Source: RGIG3159 sp045640565 (GTDB lineage Bacteria > Bacillota > Clostridia > Oscillospirales > Oscillospiraceae). Taken from it: a stretch of DNA of 45,105 nt. The stretch lies in NCBI GenBank assembly GCA_045640565.1, contig JAZUFG010000091.1, forward strand, positions 1 through 45,105, read 5' to 3'. Both the position numbers and the translations under genes were made by a program. A model generated the notes under the pieces. The model was not told the origin of the DNA. It made no database searches and saw only the letters and a program-made list of their open reading frames with translations. Shown piece by piece: positions 8,173 through 15,485 of this stretch (position 1 is the first letter of the stretch; each line of letters opens with the position of its first letter).

Positions 8173-8400
8173 ATGTCAAGATCAACACATCATGTAGTTC
8201 ATAACCCCAACGGTGGTTGGGATGTCAAGCGTGGAGGAGCAGAGCGTTCAAGCGGTCACTTCAATACAAAACAGGCTGCTATTGATGCCGGACGCACTAT
8301 TAGTCAGCACCAAAAAACCGAATTTGACATTCACGGTTTAGACGGAAAGATTCAATCTGCTGACAGTCACGGGAACGATCCATATCCTCCGAAGGGATGA
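8173..8400 (+). CDS. DUF2188 family protein
   Basis: A 75-aa protein matching the DUF2188 pattern: HHVVHNPNGGWDVKRGGAER at the start, FNTKQAAIDAGRTIS in the middle and a final FDIHGLDGKIQSADSHGNDP. The family has no firm biochemical role that I know; members occur often near defence and mobile-element genes. The ribosome site GGGGGTG lies 5 bases before the ATG and overlaps the stop of the 70-aa gene. A 17-bp hairpin follows immediately. Confidence 0.8.
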   Translation: MSRSTHHVVHNPNGGWDVKRGGAERSSGHFNTKQAAIDAGRTISQHQKTEFDIHGLDGKIQSADSHGNDPYPPKG

Positions 8401-8401
8401 C

Positions 8402-8440
8402 AAGATGGCAGTCATTGATTCGCTCAATGACTGCCATCTT
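8402..8440 (+). terminator. Terminator after the DUF2188 gene
   Basis: Perfect 17-bp stem, left arm AAGATGGCAGTCATTGA (8402-8418), loop TTCGC, right arm 8424-8440, followed by TCTAAT. An unusually long perfect stem. Confidence 0.75.
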
Positions 8441-8476
8441 TCTAATACTCATAAATTCGTTTTGTCAATAGAATTA

Positions 8477-8504
8477 GCGAATATTCAGCGAATATTCGCT
8501 TTTT
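8477..8504 (+). terminator. Second rightward terminator
   Basis: GCGAATATTC (8477-8486), loop AGC, GAATATTCGC (8490-8499), then TTTTT. A textbook intrinsic terminator only 37 bases after the previous hairpin. Confidence 0.75.
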
Positions 8505-8518
8505 GTGATTTCTCATAA

Positions 8519-8547
8519 AGAAAAGGCGGAGCCGAAGCCCCGCCTTT
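8519..8547 (-). terminator. Leftward terminator of the TnpV cluster
   Basis: Read on the minus strand: AAAGGCGG, a GC-rich inner loop, CCGCCTTT and then TCTTT. It lies 8 bases after the stop of the DUF6809 gene. Confidence 0.7.
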
Positions 8548-8554
8548 GATGATG

Positions 8555-8815
8555 TTATGCAGTTGATTCGATGAAAAGCATTGTTGCAAGGCGGAAACCG
8601 TATTTGAATGCTTCGACTTCAGCATTAGAGTGCATTTCATTGATAATGTCGTCGTACTTGTCGAGCCATTCGGTCTGTTCAGGTGAGAGATCTGCCGAGA
8701 GTTTCTCTCTGTCCTTTGCCATAATTGGGAGCAGTTCTTTGAGCTTTTCGCTACCGTCAAGAAACTGCTCGTGCGGATCAACATTGCCGTACCATAAATC
8801 CTCAAGCGTTGTCAT
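8555..8815 (-). CDS. DUF6809-like small protein
   Basis: An 86-aa protein beginning MTTLEDLWYGNVDPHEQFLD, the pattern I associate with DUF6809 proteins of clostridial mobile elements. It is acidic and helical, with no transmembrane segment, and ends EAFKYGFRLATMLFIESTA. The ATG at 8815 overlaps the TnpV stop (ATGA), so it is translated by coupling. Function unknown. Confidence 0.75.
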   Translation of the reverse strand: MTTLEDLWYGNVDPHEQFLDGSEKLKELLPIMAKDREKLSADLSPEQTEWLDKYDDIINEMHSNAEVEAFKYGFRLATMLFIESTA

Positions 8816-9180
8816 ACGAAAATCAACTCCTTGTTCACGATTTCTGCAGCACGGTTGCAAATACTGTTCATCTGCCGTACCCACTCCATTTGGTCGGCGG
8901 CTTTGAGCACTTCTGTGATACCGTCACACACGGCAAGCTGCTTTACCAACTGAGAAAACATTTCCTCTGCTTGCTTGTCGATGTCGGCAAGATAGTCATT
9001 CATCTTACCGCTGATCGTCAACTGACTGAAAAGGATACGCTTTGCCCTTCTCAGATGGTGGTAATGCCGAGTACCCCATACTCCGATGGACTTTTCTTCC
9101 GGCAGTTCGACATCGGGGAGCAGATAATCTCCGACCTGCGTGTATGTACCGCCCATTTGCTCAAATAATGATTTTTCCAT
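8812..9180 (-). CDS. TnpV family transposon-encoded protein
   Basis: A 122-aa protein matching TnpV: MEKSLFEQMGGTYTQVGDYL, then LPEEKSIGVWGTRHYHHLRRAK, SGKMNDYLADIDKQAEEMF and QMEWVRQMNSICNRAAEIVN. TnpV proteins accompany clostridial transposons and conjugative elements; no catalytic motif is apparent. The ATG at 9180 follows GGAG by 9 bases; the in-frame TTG nine bases upstream abuts that GGAG. It sits in a leftward three-gene cluster without a transposase or integrase, so this is probably cargo or a remnant. Confidence 0.85.
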   Translation of the reverse strand: MEKSLFEQMGGTYTQVGDYLLPDVELPEEKSIGVWGTRHYHHLRRAKRILFSQLTISGKMNDYLADIDKQAEEMFSQLVKQLAVCDGITEVLKAADQMEWVRQMNSICNRAAEIVNKELIFV

Positions 9181-9185
9181 TTCGT

Positions 9186-9362
9186 TCAACTCCTAACTTT
9201 GATTTTCTTTGTCGGTGCGTCAATGATTTTGAGAAGCAGTGCAGATACATCCTCGATCGGTTTGCCCTCGTCAATGAACATTGTCCGTGCCTTGTTCACG
9301 CATCCTACCAATAACCGATACTCAAAATCGTCCAAAACCAAACGCCTTTTGATTTCCTTCAT
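9186..9362 (-). CDS. 58-aa hypothetical protein, first gene of the TnpV cluster
   Basis: MKEIKRRLVLDDFEYRLLVG starts a 58-aa basic protein ending KIIDAPTKKIKVRS. AGGAGG stands 9 bases before the ATG, and the gene lies 5 bases before tnpV. I do not recognise a named family, though similar short proteins with a DDFEYRLLV-like segment accompany TnpV and DUF6809 genes. No motif indicates a function. Confidence 0.6.
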   Translation of the reverse strand: MKEIKRRLVLDDFEYRLLVGCVNKARTMFIDEGKPIEDVSALLLKIIDAPTKKIKVRS

Positions 9363-9387
9363 AGCAAAAATCCTCCTTTGCGACACT

Positions 9388-9393
9388 ATTGTA
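9388..9393 (-). promoter_or_regulatory. Possible -10 box of the TnpV cluster
   Basis: TACAAT on the minus strand, 26 bases upstream of the 58-aa gene start. The -35 region (TTTTTC/TTTCTT) is poor, so the promoter is uncertain. Confidence 0.4.
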
Positions 9394-9411
9394 TCTCAAA
9401 AGATGATAAAA

Positions 9412-9542
9412 GAAAAATGTGCGATTTTTATTTTTGTCGGAGTTTGAATATGTATGTCCGGTGCCGTAAACCATTGCTTTTACTATATTTTTCACCAAGT
9501 CCGTTATGAACACTCCGACCACAAAAATCCCACATTTGTCTG
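9412..9542. repeat. Imperfect inverted repeat, two arms of about 41 bp
   Basis: The left arm (9412-9452) and the reverse complement of the right arm (9502-9542) share AAATGTGnGATTTTT, then GTCGGAGT and a similar tail (TTTGAATATG versus GTTCATAACG). About 50 bases separate the arms. They flank the upstream side of the TnpV cluster and could be a transposon end, a strand-transfer origin or a regulatory hairpin. No transposase is near. Confidence 0.55.
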
Positions 9543-9644
9543 CCAAGGCAAATGTGTGATTTTTGAATGATGTTTGCCCTGACGGGCAAATGATGTTACC
9601 TTCAGTAATGATGTGTGCTTCGCACATGATGTGCCCTGCGGGGC
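9531..9644. repeat. Array of five short hairpins separated by TGATG
   Basis: Hairpins in order: CACATTTG/CAAATGTG (9531-9556), TTTGCCC/GGGCAAA (9573-9590), TTAC/GTAA (9596-9608), TGTGC/GCACA (9614-9626), GCCC/GGGC (9633-9644). The last four are separated by exactly TGATG (9591-9595, 9609-9613) or TGATGT (9627-9632). Loops are TGAC, CTTCA, TTC and TGCG. No ORF runs through credibly. Stem sequences differ while the spacer is fixed, so structure and spacing seem to matter more than sequence. Confidence 0.75.
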
Positions 9645-9842
9645 GTGACCGGTGTTTCTATGATATACTGTGAGTGAGGCACGGATGGTATCCGTTATTG
9701 TTGTTTCCCGCTTGATTCATTCAAAATCCGATATTCGTTCTTAACCTTTCATGCCTCTTATTTACTTTTATATTCGCTTTTGCTAGAATAGAAACTATCC
9801 AAAAGAAAATACAAATATTCCCGAAAGAAAGGAAAACAAAAT
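9645..9842. other. Rest of the 9363-9842 gene-free interval
   Basis: After the inverted repeat and hairpin array, 9645-9760 holds no gene I can support. A TATACT at 9664-9669 lacks a -35 at the right distance. The promoter of the amidase gene and its ribosome site fill the last 80 bases. Confidence 0.5.
9761..9789 (+). promoter_or_regulatory. Promoter of the choloylglycine-hydrolase-like gene
   Basis: TTTACT (9761-9766), 17-base spacer, TAGAAT (9784-9789), 54 bases upstream of the start codon. Confidence 0.6.
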
Positions 9843-11246
9843 ATGAAACTCAAACGGACATTCTTAATTTTACTGTCTTTTTTGATGGCTGCAATATTCG
9901 TGGGCTGCGGCAGCAAGGAAAGCTTTACAAAGGTCACGGAAATAGAAGAGGACAGCCGTGTTTTTGAGGTAAACTACGACCGCGTTGACTATGACCGCGG
10001 TGACAAGTTTTGGGCGGATAACAATGATAATTGGGGAGGCGGATGCACAGCCGTTACAAAGGAAATCTCCAATGGTCACCGTATTGTCGGCAGAAATATG
10101 GACTTGAACATAGCGGATAAGCCTGCATATATCGTCCGGACAAATGCAAGTGAAGGCCGATATAAAACGGTCGGGCTTGCATACACATTCCGTGATTACG
10201 CTCCTTATTACGCAGAGGTCAAAGAAAAGGGCATCAGCGACGAGTTTAAAAACATTCTCCCCTTCCTTTGTGATGACGTAATGAACGATCAGGGGCTTCA
10301 CATTGAAGTAAACATGAGACACGCCGAGTGTGATTTTGCCGGGAATGATCAATTCTCATTGCAGGGCACAAATCCTGACGGTGAAAGAAGAGTTCACATG
10401 TTTGAACTTCCCCGCTATATAGCTGAGCATTGCAAAACCGTTGCCGAAGCCAAAGAGTATATCAAAACTTTGGATATTTACTCAAAGGACGGGTATTGGA
10501 ATTACTGCTTTATTATTTCAGACAGCAGCGATACCGGCGAAACACACGCTGCCCTGCTGGAATTCTCCGCAATTGGCTTTTTGGGCGATGTTTATAATAC
10601 ATACGCGCCTGATGATGAAAAGGCTCTGGCTGTAAACTGGATCGACGAAGAAGATATTCCCGAAATTGATTGGATAAATATCGGGCAGACAAACAAGGAA
10701 CAGTATTGCAAAGTCCATGCGATCGCACAGGCAAACTTCTACTTGAATCGGTGGGCGTATCAGCGCGAAGATATGCGGTCCGGTGAAGGAAGGTTCATGA
10801 CCGTTCAATCCCTGATCGACGAAGTTGATAACACAAGCCAAATGTACGATTTAATGCGCAGAGTTTCCTATTCATGGTTTTACACCACTTACGACAATTG
10901 CAAAAAATACCATTTTGATCCGAGAAGCGAAAACCTGGGTGAATTCCAGGGAGGAACCTACGATTTCCTCTTTGACGAAAATTATGAAGATCTTATTGAA
11001 GAGCTGTTTGACGCTTCAAATGCTGAAATCCGCGCAATGACCAGGAAAGAAAAGGAAGAAAAGGGCGGTATCTGGGAGTCAACCTTTACTGAGGTCGTTG
11101 ACGTTTCCGAGCAAACGATTGAAGTGAGATTCTTTGAAAATGAAGCCTTGCGCTTTAAGATCACCATGGATGGAATTGAACATCTTCCCGAGCTTGAAGC
11201 GCCTGTTTTCAGCGAGCTTCCCCCTTATGAATATTTTGAATCCTGA
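9843..11246 (+). CDS. Lipoprotein of the choloylglycine hydrolase (linear amide C-N hydrolase) family
   Basis: A 467-aa predicted N-terminal nucleophile hydrolase. A lipoprotein signal (MKLKRTFLILLSFLMAAIFV, lipobox FVGC with Cys22) implies export and anchoring outside the membrane. The family core starts at GGGCTAV (Cys68), followed by SNGHRIVGRNMDL, as in bile salt hydrolases and penicillin V acylases, where the cysteine becomes the nucleophile after propeptide removal. MNDQGLHIEVNM and a later KDGYWNYCFIISD segment agree with the fold. Substrate is uncertain: bile salts, acyl-homoserine lactones, N-acyl amides or penicillins are all possible. AAAGGA lies 8-10 bases before the ATG. The acyltransferase 135 bases downstream may be co-transcribed. 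Confidence 0.85.
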   Translation: MKLKRTFLILLSFLMAAIFVGCGSKESFTKVTEIEEDSRVFEVNYDRVDYDRGDKFWADNNDNWGGGCTAVTKEISNGHRIVGRNMDLNIADKPAYIVRTNASEGRYKTVGLAYTFRDYAPYYAEVKEKGISDEFKNILPFLCDDVMNDQGLHIEVNMRHAECDFAGNDQFSLQGTNPDGERRVHMFELPRYIAEHCKTVAEAKEYIKTLDIYSKDGYWNYCFIISDSSDTGETHAALLEFSAIGFLGDVYNTYAPDDEKALAVNWIDEEDIPEIDWINIGQTNKEQYCKVHAIAQANFYLNRWAYQREDMRSGEGRFMTVQSLIDEVDNTSQMYDLMRRVSYSWFYTTYDNCKKYHFDPRSENLGEFQGGTYDFLFDENYEDLIEELFDASNAEIRAMTRKEKEEKGGIWESTFTEVVDVSEQTIEVRFFENEALRFKITMDGIEHLPELEAPVFSELPPYEYFES

Positions 11247-11381
11247 ATGCCCATGCCGTGAAAACGCAGTACTATCATTTTTCTCTTTACAGCAGGATTC
11301 CGATACTCTGCCGATCTTACTGCGGCGAAGATAGCTGAATGGCTGTGAAAAACTTTATGAAAAGAATGAAAGGAGAAAACT

Positions 11382-12500
11382 ATGGCGGATCTTTCAGAAG
11401 CGAAAGAGGAAACCGAAGACATCATTGAAACGGTTTCTCTCCAAAAAAGGCCGAAAGTTCGTTTGGATTATCTGGACATAGCAAAGGGACTTGCTATATT
11501 CCTTGTCGTCATCGGTCATGTACCTGACTCATTTGATGCGCCCTTCTATCGCGTGGTACTCTATGCGTTTCACATGCCGCTCTTTTTCATCGTTTCCGGA
11601 GCAGTGACAAGAAGACACAGCCATTTTGAAAAATACAACTGGGAAAATTTTGGGGAATTCGTAAAAAAGAACTTTTTCGCTTTGGTCGTTCCCTATCTGA
11701 TTTGGGCACTTATTTATCAGCAGTTCAATATTAAAGCATTTCCGTATATTTTATACGGCACAAGGTGGAGCCTTAATGAAGCGGCCTCCAATACTGTGCT
11801 GTGGTTTTTGCCCTGCCTGTTCAGCTCCCGGATCATTGTGGAATTGCTGTTATGGCTTTCCACAAAATTCAAAATGAACAGAAGGCTGTTTGCCGCTATC
11901 GCCGCGGTCATTCTGTTTGTTCTGGGATTCGTCCTGCCGGTCCCGGAAATGCAGCTCCCCTTCGGCCTCTCCCCCGCGCCCATCGCCGCCGGATTCATTC
12001 TGCTCGGATATGCATGCAAGGGCGTCATGGACGAATTCCATAAAAAGGGCGTTTTGCTGCATGCAGCCGTTCTTGCCGTCTCCGCTGCTGCTTTCTATAT
12101 CGGCGTCTTTGTAATTGAAGGTCAGGAGCTCGTATCCATGTTCGTTTGCTCATACGGAGATCCGGTCCGCTTCTTCTGCAATTCCATCAGCGGTACCGTT
12201 GCGGTCATGACACTGGCTTCCCTGATTGCAAAAATTCCGGAAAAGGCATTCGGCGATCCGGTCCGCAGATTCCTTTCCTGGCTTGGCCGAAGCACCATGG
12301 GGATTTTTTTGGTCCATGTTCCGATTTCCAGGAACCTGATCGGGCCGGCTATTGAAGATACACTCGGTCTCTCCAGAATGAGCTTTGCCGGCGGACTGGT
12401 TTCCGGAACCATATCGCTTGCGATCGCCTGCGCGCTTATGGCAGTGATTGAAAGATATCTTCCCCAGCTATTCGGGAAGAAACTCGGCAAAGCTATATGA
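11382..12500 (+). CDS. Acyltransferase 3 family integral membrane protein
   Basis: A 372-aa polytopic protein of the acyltransferase-3 family (OatA/WecH/NolX-like), which moves acyl groups such as acetyl onto exported sugars or cell-wall polymers. The hallmark RLDYLDIAKGLAIFLVVIGH with the catalytic-type histidine lies at about 28-47, then FHMPLFFIVSGAV. About ten hydrophobic helices follow, and the last segment carries STMGIFLVHVPI. The soluble N-terminal 25 residues are acidic. Start ATG with AAAGGAG 8 bases upstream. A strong hairpin begins right after the stop. The substrate cannot be inferred; neighbours do not form a polysaccharide cluster. Confidence 0.85.
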   Translation: MADLSEAKEETEDIIETVSLQKRPKVRLDYLDIAKGLAIFLVVIGHVPDSFDAPFYRVVLYAFHMPLFFIVSGAVTRRHSHFEKYNWENFGEFVKKNFFALVVPYLIWALIYQQFNIKAFPYILYGTRWSLNEAASNTVLWFLPCLFSSRIIVELLLWLSTKFKMNRRLFAAIAAVILFVLGFVLPVPEMQLPFGLSPAPIAAGFILLGYACKGVMDEFHKKGVLLHAAVLAVSAAAFYIGVFVIEGQELVSMFVCSYGDPVRFFCNSISGTVAVMTLASLIAKIPEKAFGDPVRRFLSWLGRSTMGIFLVHVPISRNLIGPAIEDTLGLSRMSFAGGLVSGTISLAIACALMAVIERYLPQLFGKKLGKAI

Positions 12501-12530
12501 AATGTCCGCCCCGATTTTGGGGCGGACATT
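12501..12530. terminator. Bidirectional terminator between acyltransferase and APH genes
   Basis: Perfect 12-bp stem AATGTCCGCCCC (12501-12512) with a GATTTT loop and right arm 12519-12530, then TGTTTT. On the other strand it serves the APH gene. Confidence 0.8.
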
Positions 12531-12574
12531 TGTTTTGGCTATAGTCTTATCCTGCCTGCGCGGCGAATCCGTTC

Positions 12575-13480
12575 TCATACATAGGGCTTTCCGTATGTCA
12601 ACTTCAGATCCTCCACCTGCGGCAAAAAGCTGCGGAAATCGCGGAGCATTCGCTCACTGCCCTCGCTGCCGACCTCTCCTTTTATTTCAAGAGAAGCCAT
12701 ATACAAATAGCACAAAAGCGCGGCTTTTCTTCTGTTCTTTTGCTTCTCTTCATCGGAAATATCCCCGAAATAGAGCCGGAATATCCGATCCAGGATTTTC
12801 GATTCCGTGGCAACAGGCATTTCAAAAAAAGGATCATAATCGCCTGTGAGAAATTCCGGATATGCCTGATAGCAGCTGTAAAGCACGGCAAGTTCATAGA
12901 TGGGATCGCCGTAGGAGATCGTATCCAGGTCGATCAGCAGAAATTCATTTTTCACCACACGAACATTTTTAATCTGGCAGTCTCCGTGCACCAGATTCCG
13001 CTTTTCAGGAACGGTGTCCAGAAGCGCTTTCATTCTGAAATACTCTCCATCCTCCAAAACGCCGCGGATGGATTCCAACGACTGCCGATAAAGATCCCCT
13101 GCGGCGGGAATGGAGTCCTCCTCCACCACGACGGAATTGATCCTATGCAGCAGATCCACATAACGCTGCATGATGCTTTCAAAATCCTCCGGGCAGTCCC
13201 GCAGCAGATTTCGCAGATTTCCACGGCCCAAGGATTCATAAACGAGGCCGGGGTACCCTTCAACATCCACGACATCATAGGAAATTGCCGTCGGGATCCC
13301 GTTTTTCAGTGCCCACTTGGACAGCAGAATCTCCCGCTCGGCTTCCTGAAACTCACATTTTTTCAGCACCTTGACAACGGTATCTTCCTCAATCAGATAG
13401 ACATTGGAAGCAGCGCCGCCGCCGATGCGTTTTGCATTCTCCAAAGAAATTTTTCTGCCTCTATTGATTTGGATATCCAC
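12575..13480 (-). CDS. Aminoglycoside phosphotransferase/choline kinase-like protein
   Basis: A 301-aa protein with the eukaryotic-like kinase fold of the APH family. It has a glycine-rich loop GGGAASNVYL near residue 20, a VVKVL lysine, the catalytic loop HGDCQIKNV and the metal-binding segment LIDLDTISYGDP, which contains the DxD-type aspartates. Family members phosphorylate small hydroxylated molecules (aminoglycosides, choline, homoserine, sugars). Nothing shows antibiotic resistance. I chose GTG at 13480 because GGAGG lies 8 bases upstream; the ATG at 13495 overlaps that site and has none of its own. No clear promoter is visible. Confidence 0.75.
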   Translation of the reverse strand: MDIQINRGRKISLENAKRIGGGAASNVYLIEEDTVVKVLKKCEFQEAEREILLSKWALKNGIPTAISYDVVDVEGYPGLVYESLGRGNLRNLLRDCPEDFESIMQRYVDLLHRINSVVVEEDSIPAAGDLYRQSLESIRGVLEDGEYFRMKALLDTVPEKRNLVHGDCQIKNVRVVKNEFLLIDLDTISYGDPIYELAVLYSCYQAYPEFLTGDYDPFFEMPVATESKILDRIFRLYFGDISDEEKQKNRRKAALLCYLYMASLEIKGEVGSEGSERMLRDFRSFLPQVEDLKLTYGKPYV

Positions 13481-13819
13481 CTTAACCCCCTCCATATATT
13501 GAAAACAGAGCTCTTTATTCCGGAATGATATACGCACTGCTGTCATTGATGGCAGCCAAAAAGCGCAATGAACAGATTCTCCGGAAAAGCTTCCATGCTT
13601 TGAGCCCCGTGCCTTTTTTTCTGAACATTTTACCCGTATATTGTAAATGAAAACTTTGATTTTCGCAAGACCTTCCTCGATTATTATGCTCTCCTGCGTC
13701 CCCTCAGCGGTGGAAACGCAGGAGGCTCTGAAATCGCTCTTGCCAGCCCAAATGAAGGCAAGTATAATAAACTGTACTATCATTGCCGGCAAGTCCGTAA
13801 ATCAAGGAGTGAGAAGTCC
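13481..13819. other. Intergenic region between APH and the 517-aa gene
   Basis: About 340 bases without a supportable gene. It holds a 9-bp inverted repeat CTCCTGCGT (13691-13699) / ACGCAGGAG (13716-13724) upstream of the rightward promoter, which may be a regulator site or the end of an older transcript. The remainder shows nothing clear. Confidence 0.5.
13740..13768 (+). promoter_or_regulatory. Promoter of the 517-aa gene
   Basis: TTGCCA (13740-13745), 17-base spacer, perfect TATAAT (13763-13768), 52 bases before the start codon. The -35 overlaps a small hairpin (CTTGCC/GGCAAG). Confidence 0.75.
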
Positions 13820-15373
13820 ATGGAAAATACCCATTTGAAAACCGATTTCAAAGCAGCGCAGAGCCCATGGTTCAGCGGAAAAGACATTACCTGGGAAGAT
13901 AAGACCGCTCTCTATGCTTTTCCGGATCCGGAAAAGGGCATCACGGAAGGGCAAACCCTTCCCCATGATCTTTTTCGGGTTTCCGATTTTATCCCTCTTA
14001 TCAGCCATGAAATCCTTCTTCTTCAAATGCCCCGGACCTCAGAAAATCTCTCCTCCCGAATCGGACTCTGCTTCTATGACGAAAAGAAACTGCTTATCCG
14101 AAACAGGGGTCTTTCCATCTATTACGGCAGAAAGGCTGAAGATCCGCCGGCAAAAATCGCAAAAGTTTATATTCCGAAGAATGCCTGCTATTTCAGAACC
14201 TCCTACTGGAGAGACGGTTCCCTGCTGTCCCCGTTTCCCGCTCCTTTTGCATATGCATTTACGGATTACCCGGATACATTGCGGCCCTTCACCCACACGC
14301 TGCCGACCTGTGAGGAAATGGCCAATGTGATCAAGCGCTCCCGCCAGATGACGGACATCGTCTGGGAACCCCTTGTGGACATTCCCCGCTACTGCCTCGC
14401 AGACGGAGATTACAGCGGCCAATCCGAAACGCATTTTCTGGATTGGTGCAAGCCGGGGCATCAATACATCGGAATCCCCTACTCCGGATCCGGAGAGCCG
14501 GACAGAAACACGAAAAAAATCAATCCGGAAACCTTCGCCGGGAAATGGGGCTACTATAAATTCCATGTCGGCATTGACATTGATTTTGAAACCTTTGTGA
14601 CAGCCTGCAGATATCCGGACTCCATCTTCGGGGAAAGAGCGCACCAGTCTGCTCCTGATTTTGACTCCTCTCCCTATGGGACCTATTGTTCTGCCCTGGT
14701 CGGTTATGCCCTGGGATATCGGCAGCCCTTGCCGAAGGTGATAGAATTCTGCTCTTCCCCCGACTTTAATCCGGTCCATGCGCATCTGCCGGAGGTCTCC
14801 CCCGAAGATTTGCAGCTCTGCGATATCCTCATAAATGGTGCCTTCCATGTTGCCATTATTACTGACCTGATTCGGGACGGCAGCGGCAAAGTAACGGAGA
14901 TCGAGGTTTCCGAGGCAACCACCGTCGGCAACAAAAACAGCGAACTTTTAGGAGGAACTCTTGGCGGCTTTTCCAGAAGGAAGCTGTGGACTGTCTCCGA
15001 TTGCTATCATTGGTTTCAAAACTATTCCCTTTACCGCAAAATCTCCTTCCAGGGGGTCTCCTACCGAAAGAGTCCCTATGTGGACATCGGCAATGAGGCA
15101 AAAAGCTCACCCAAAATCGATCTGCCCTTGATCCCCTACCTGGGCAACCGCGCCCGATATAAGCGGGGACACATTGTAAACGATAGAATTCTGATCGGCG
15201 TTAGAGGATTCAGCCAGCTCGTCATTGAAAAAGACGGGGCTCCCTTCCGGGTCCTTGCCATTGGAGACCAAAACTACGTGAGCGGAGCTTTCTCCGAACC
15301 CGGCAGCTACTCCGCGTACCTATCCGATGGGGAAAAGCGGTCAGAATCCTGCTTCTGGACCGTGGAAGAATAA
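13820..15373 (+). CDS. Uncharacterised 517-aa protein, possible NlpC/P60-like cysteine peptidase
   Basis: I do not recognise the family by name. There is no signal peptide or membrane segment. Residues about 290-355 contain YGTYCSALVGYALGY, then about 40 residues on LQLCDILINGAFHVAIITDL. A Cys at a helix start followed by a strand with DxL...HVAI is the layout of NlpC/P60 and CHAP hydrolases, so Cys and His are candidate catalytic residues. The N-terminal 200 residues look like a strand-rich recognition region, and the C-terminal 80 (GVRGFSQLVIEKDGAPFRVL onward) like an immunoglobulin-type module. AAGGAG lies 9-10 bases before the ATG. It is a single-gene unit with its own promoter and terminator. 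Confidence 0.7.
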   Translation: MENTHLKTDFKAAQSPWFSGKDITWEDKTALYAFPDPEKGITEGQTLPHDLFRVSDFIPLISHEILLLQMPRTSENLSSRIGLCFYDEKKLLIRNRGLSIYYGRKAEDPPAKIAKVYIPKNACYFRTSYWRDGSLLSPFPAPFAYAFTDYPDTLRPFTHTLPTCEEMANVIKRSRQMTDIVWEPLVDIPRYCLADGDYSGQSETHFLDWCKPGHQYIGIPYSGSGEPDRNTKKINPETFAGKWGYYKFHVGIDIDFETFVTACRYPDSIFGERAHQSAPDFDSSPYGTYCSALVGYALGYRQPLPKVIEFCSSPDFNPVHAHLPEVSPEDLQLCDILINGAFHVAIITDLIRDGSGKVTEIEVSEATTVGNKNSELLGGTLGGFSRRKLWTVSDCYHWFQNYSLYRKISFQGVSYRKSPYVDIGNEAKSSPKIDLPLIPYLGNRARYKRGHIVNDRILIGVRGFSQLVIEKDGAPFRVLAIGDQNYVSGAFSEPGSYSAYLSDGEKRSESCFWTVEE

Positions 15374-15405
15374 TCATTCAAATGAAAAATTCCAAATCAT
15401 CTTGA

Positions 15406-15451
15406 AAAACAGGAAGACGGCGCGCCTGAAAGCGCTTCGTCTTCCTGTTTT
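15406..15451. terminator. Bidirectional terminator
   Basis: Stem AAAACAGGAAGACG (15406-15419) with its complement at 15438-15451, around an inner GCGC helix. Convergent genes end on both sides (15373 and 15486). Confidence 0.85.
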
Positions 15452-15485
15452 GTCTTTATCCCGTAAATGGGCCTTGCTGCCTCCC

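Noticed and set aside
8812..9362. Complete transposon or insertion sequence
   Set aside because: TnpV and companions are present but no transposase, recombinase or confirmed pair of ends, so only a remnant or cargo cluster is reported.
9322..9627. A 101-codon leftward frame through the hairpin array
   Set aside because: Its N-terminal half is just the translation of the hairpins and it runs into the 58-aa gene in another frame; no ribosome site.
9531..9644. CRISPR array
   Set aside because: The repeat is only 5 bases, the units are palindromes rather than unique spacers, and no cas genes are present.
13691..13724. T-box or other riboswitch in the leader of the 517-aa gene
   Set aside because: The inverted repeat lies upstream of the predicted promoter and so would not be in the transcript; no T-box sequence is seen.
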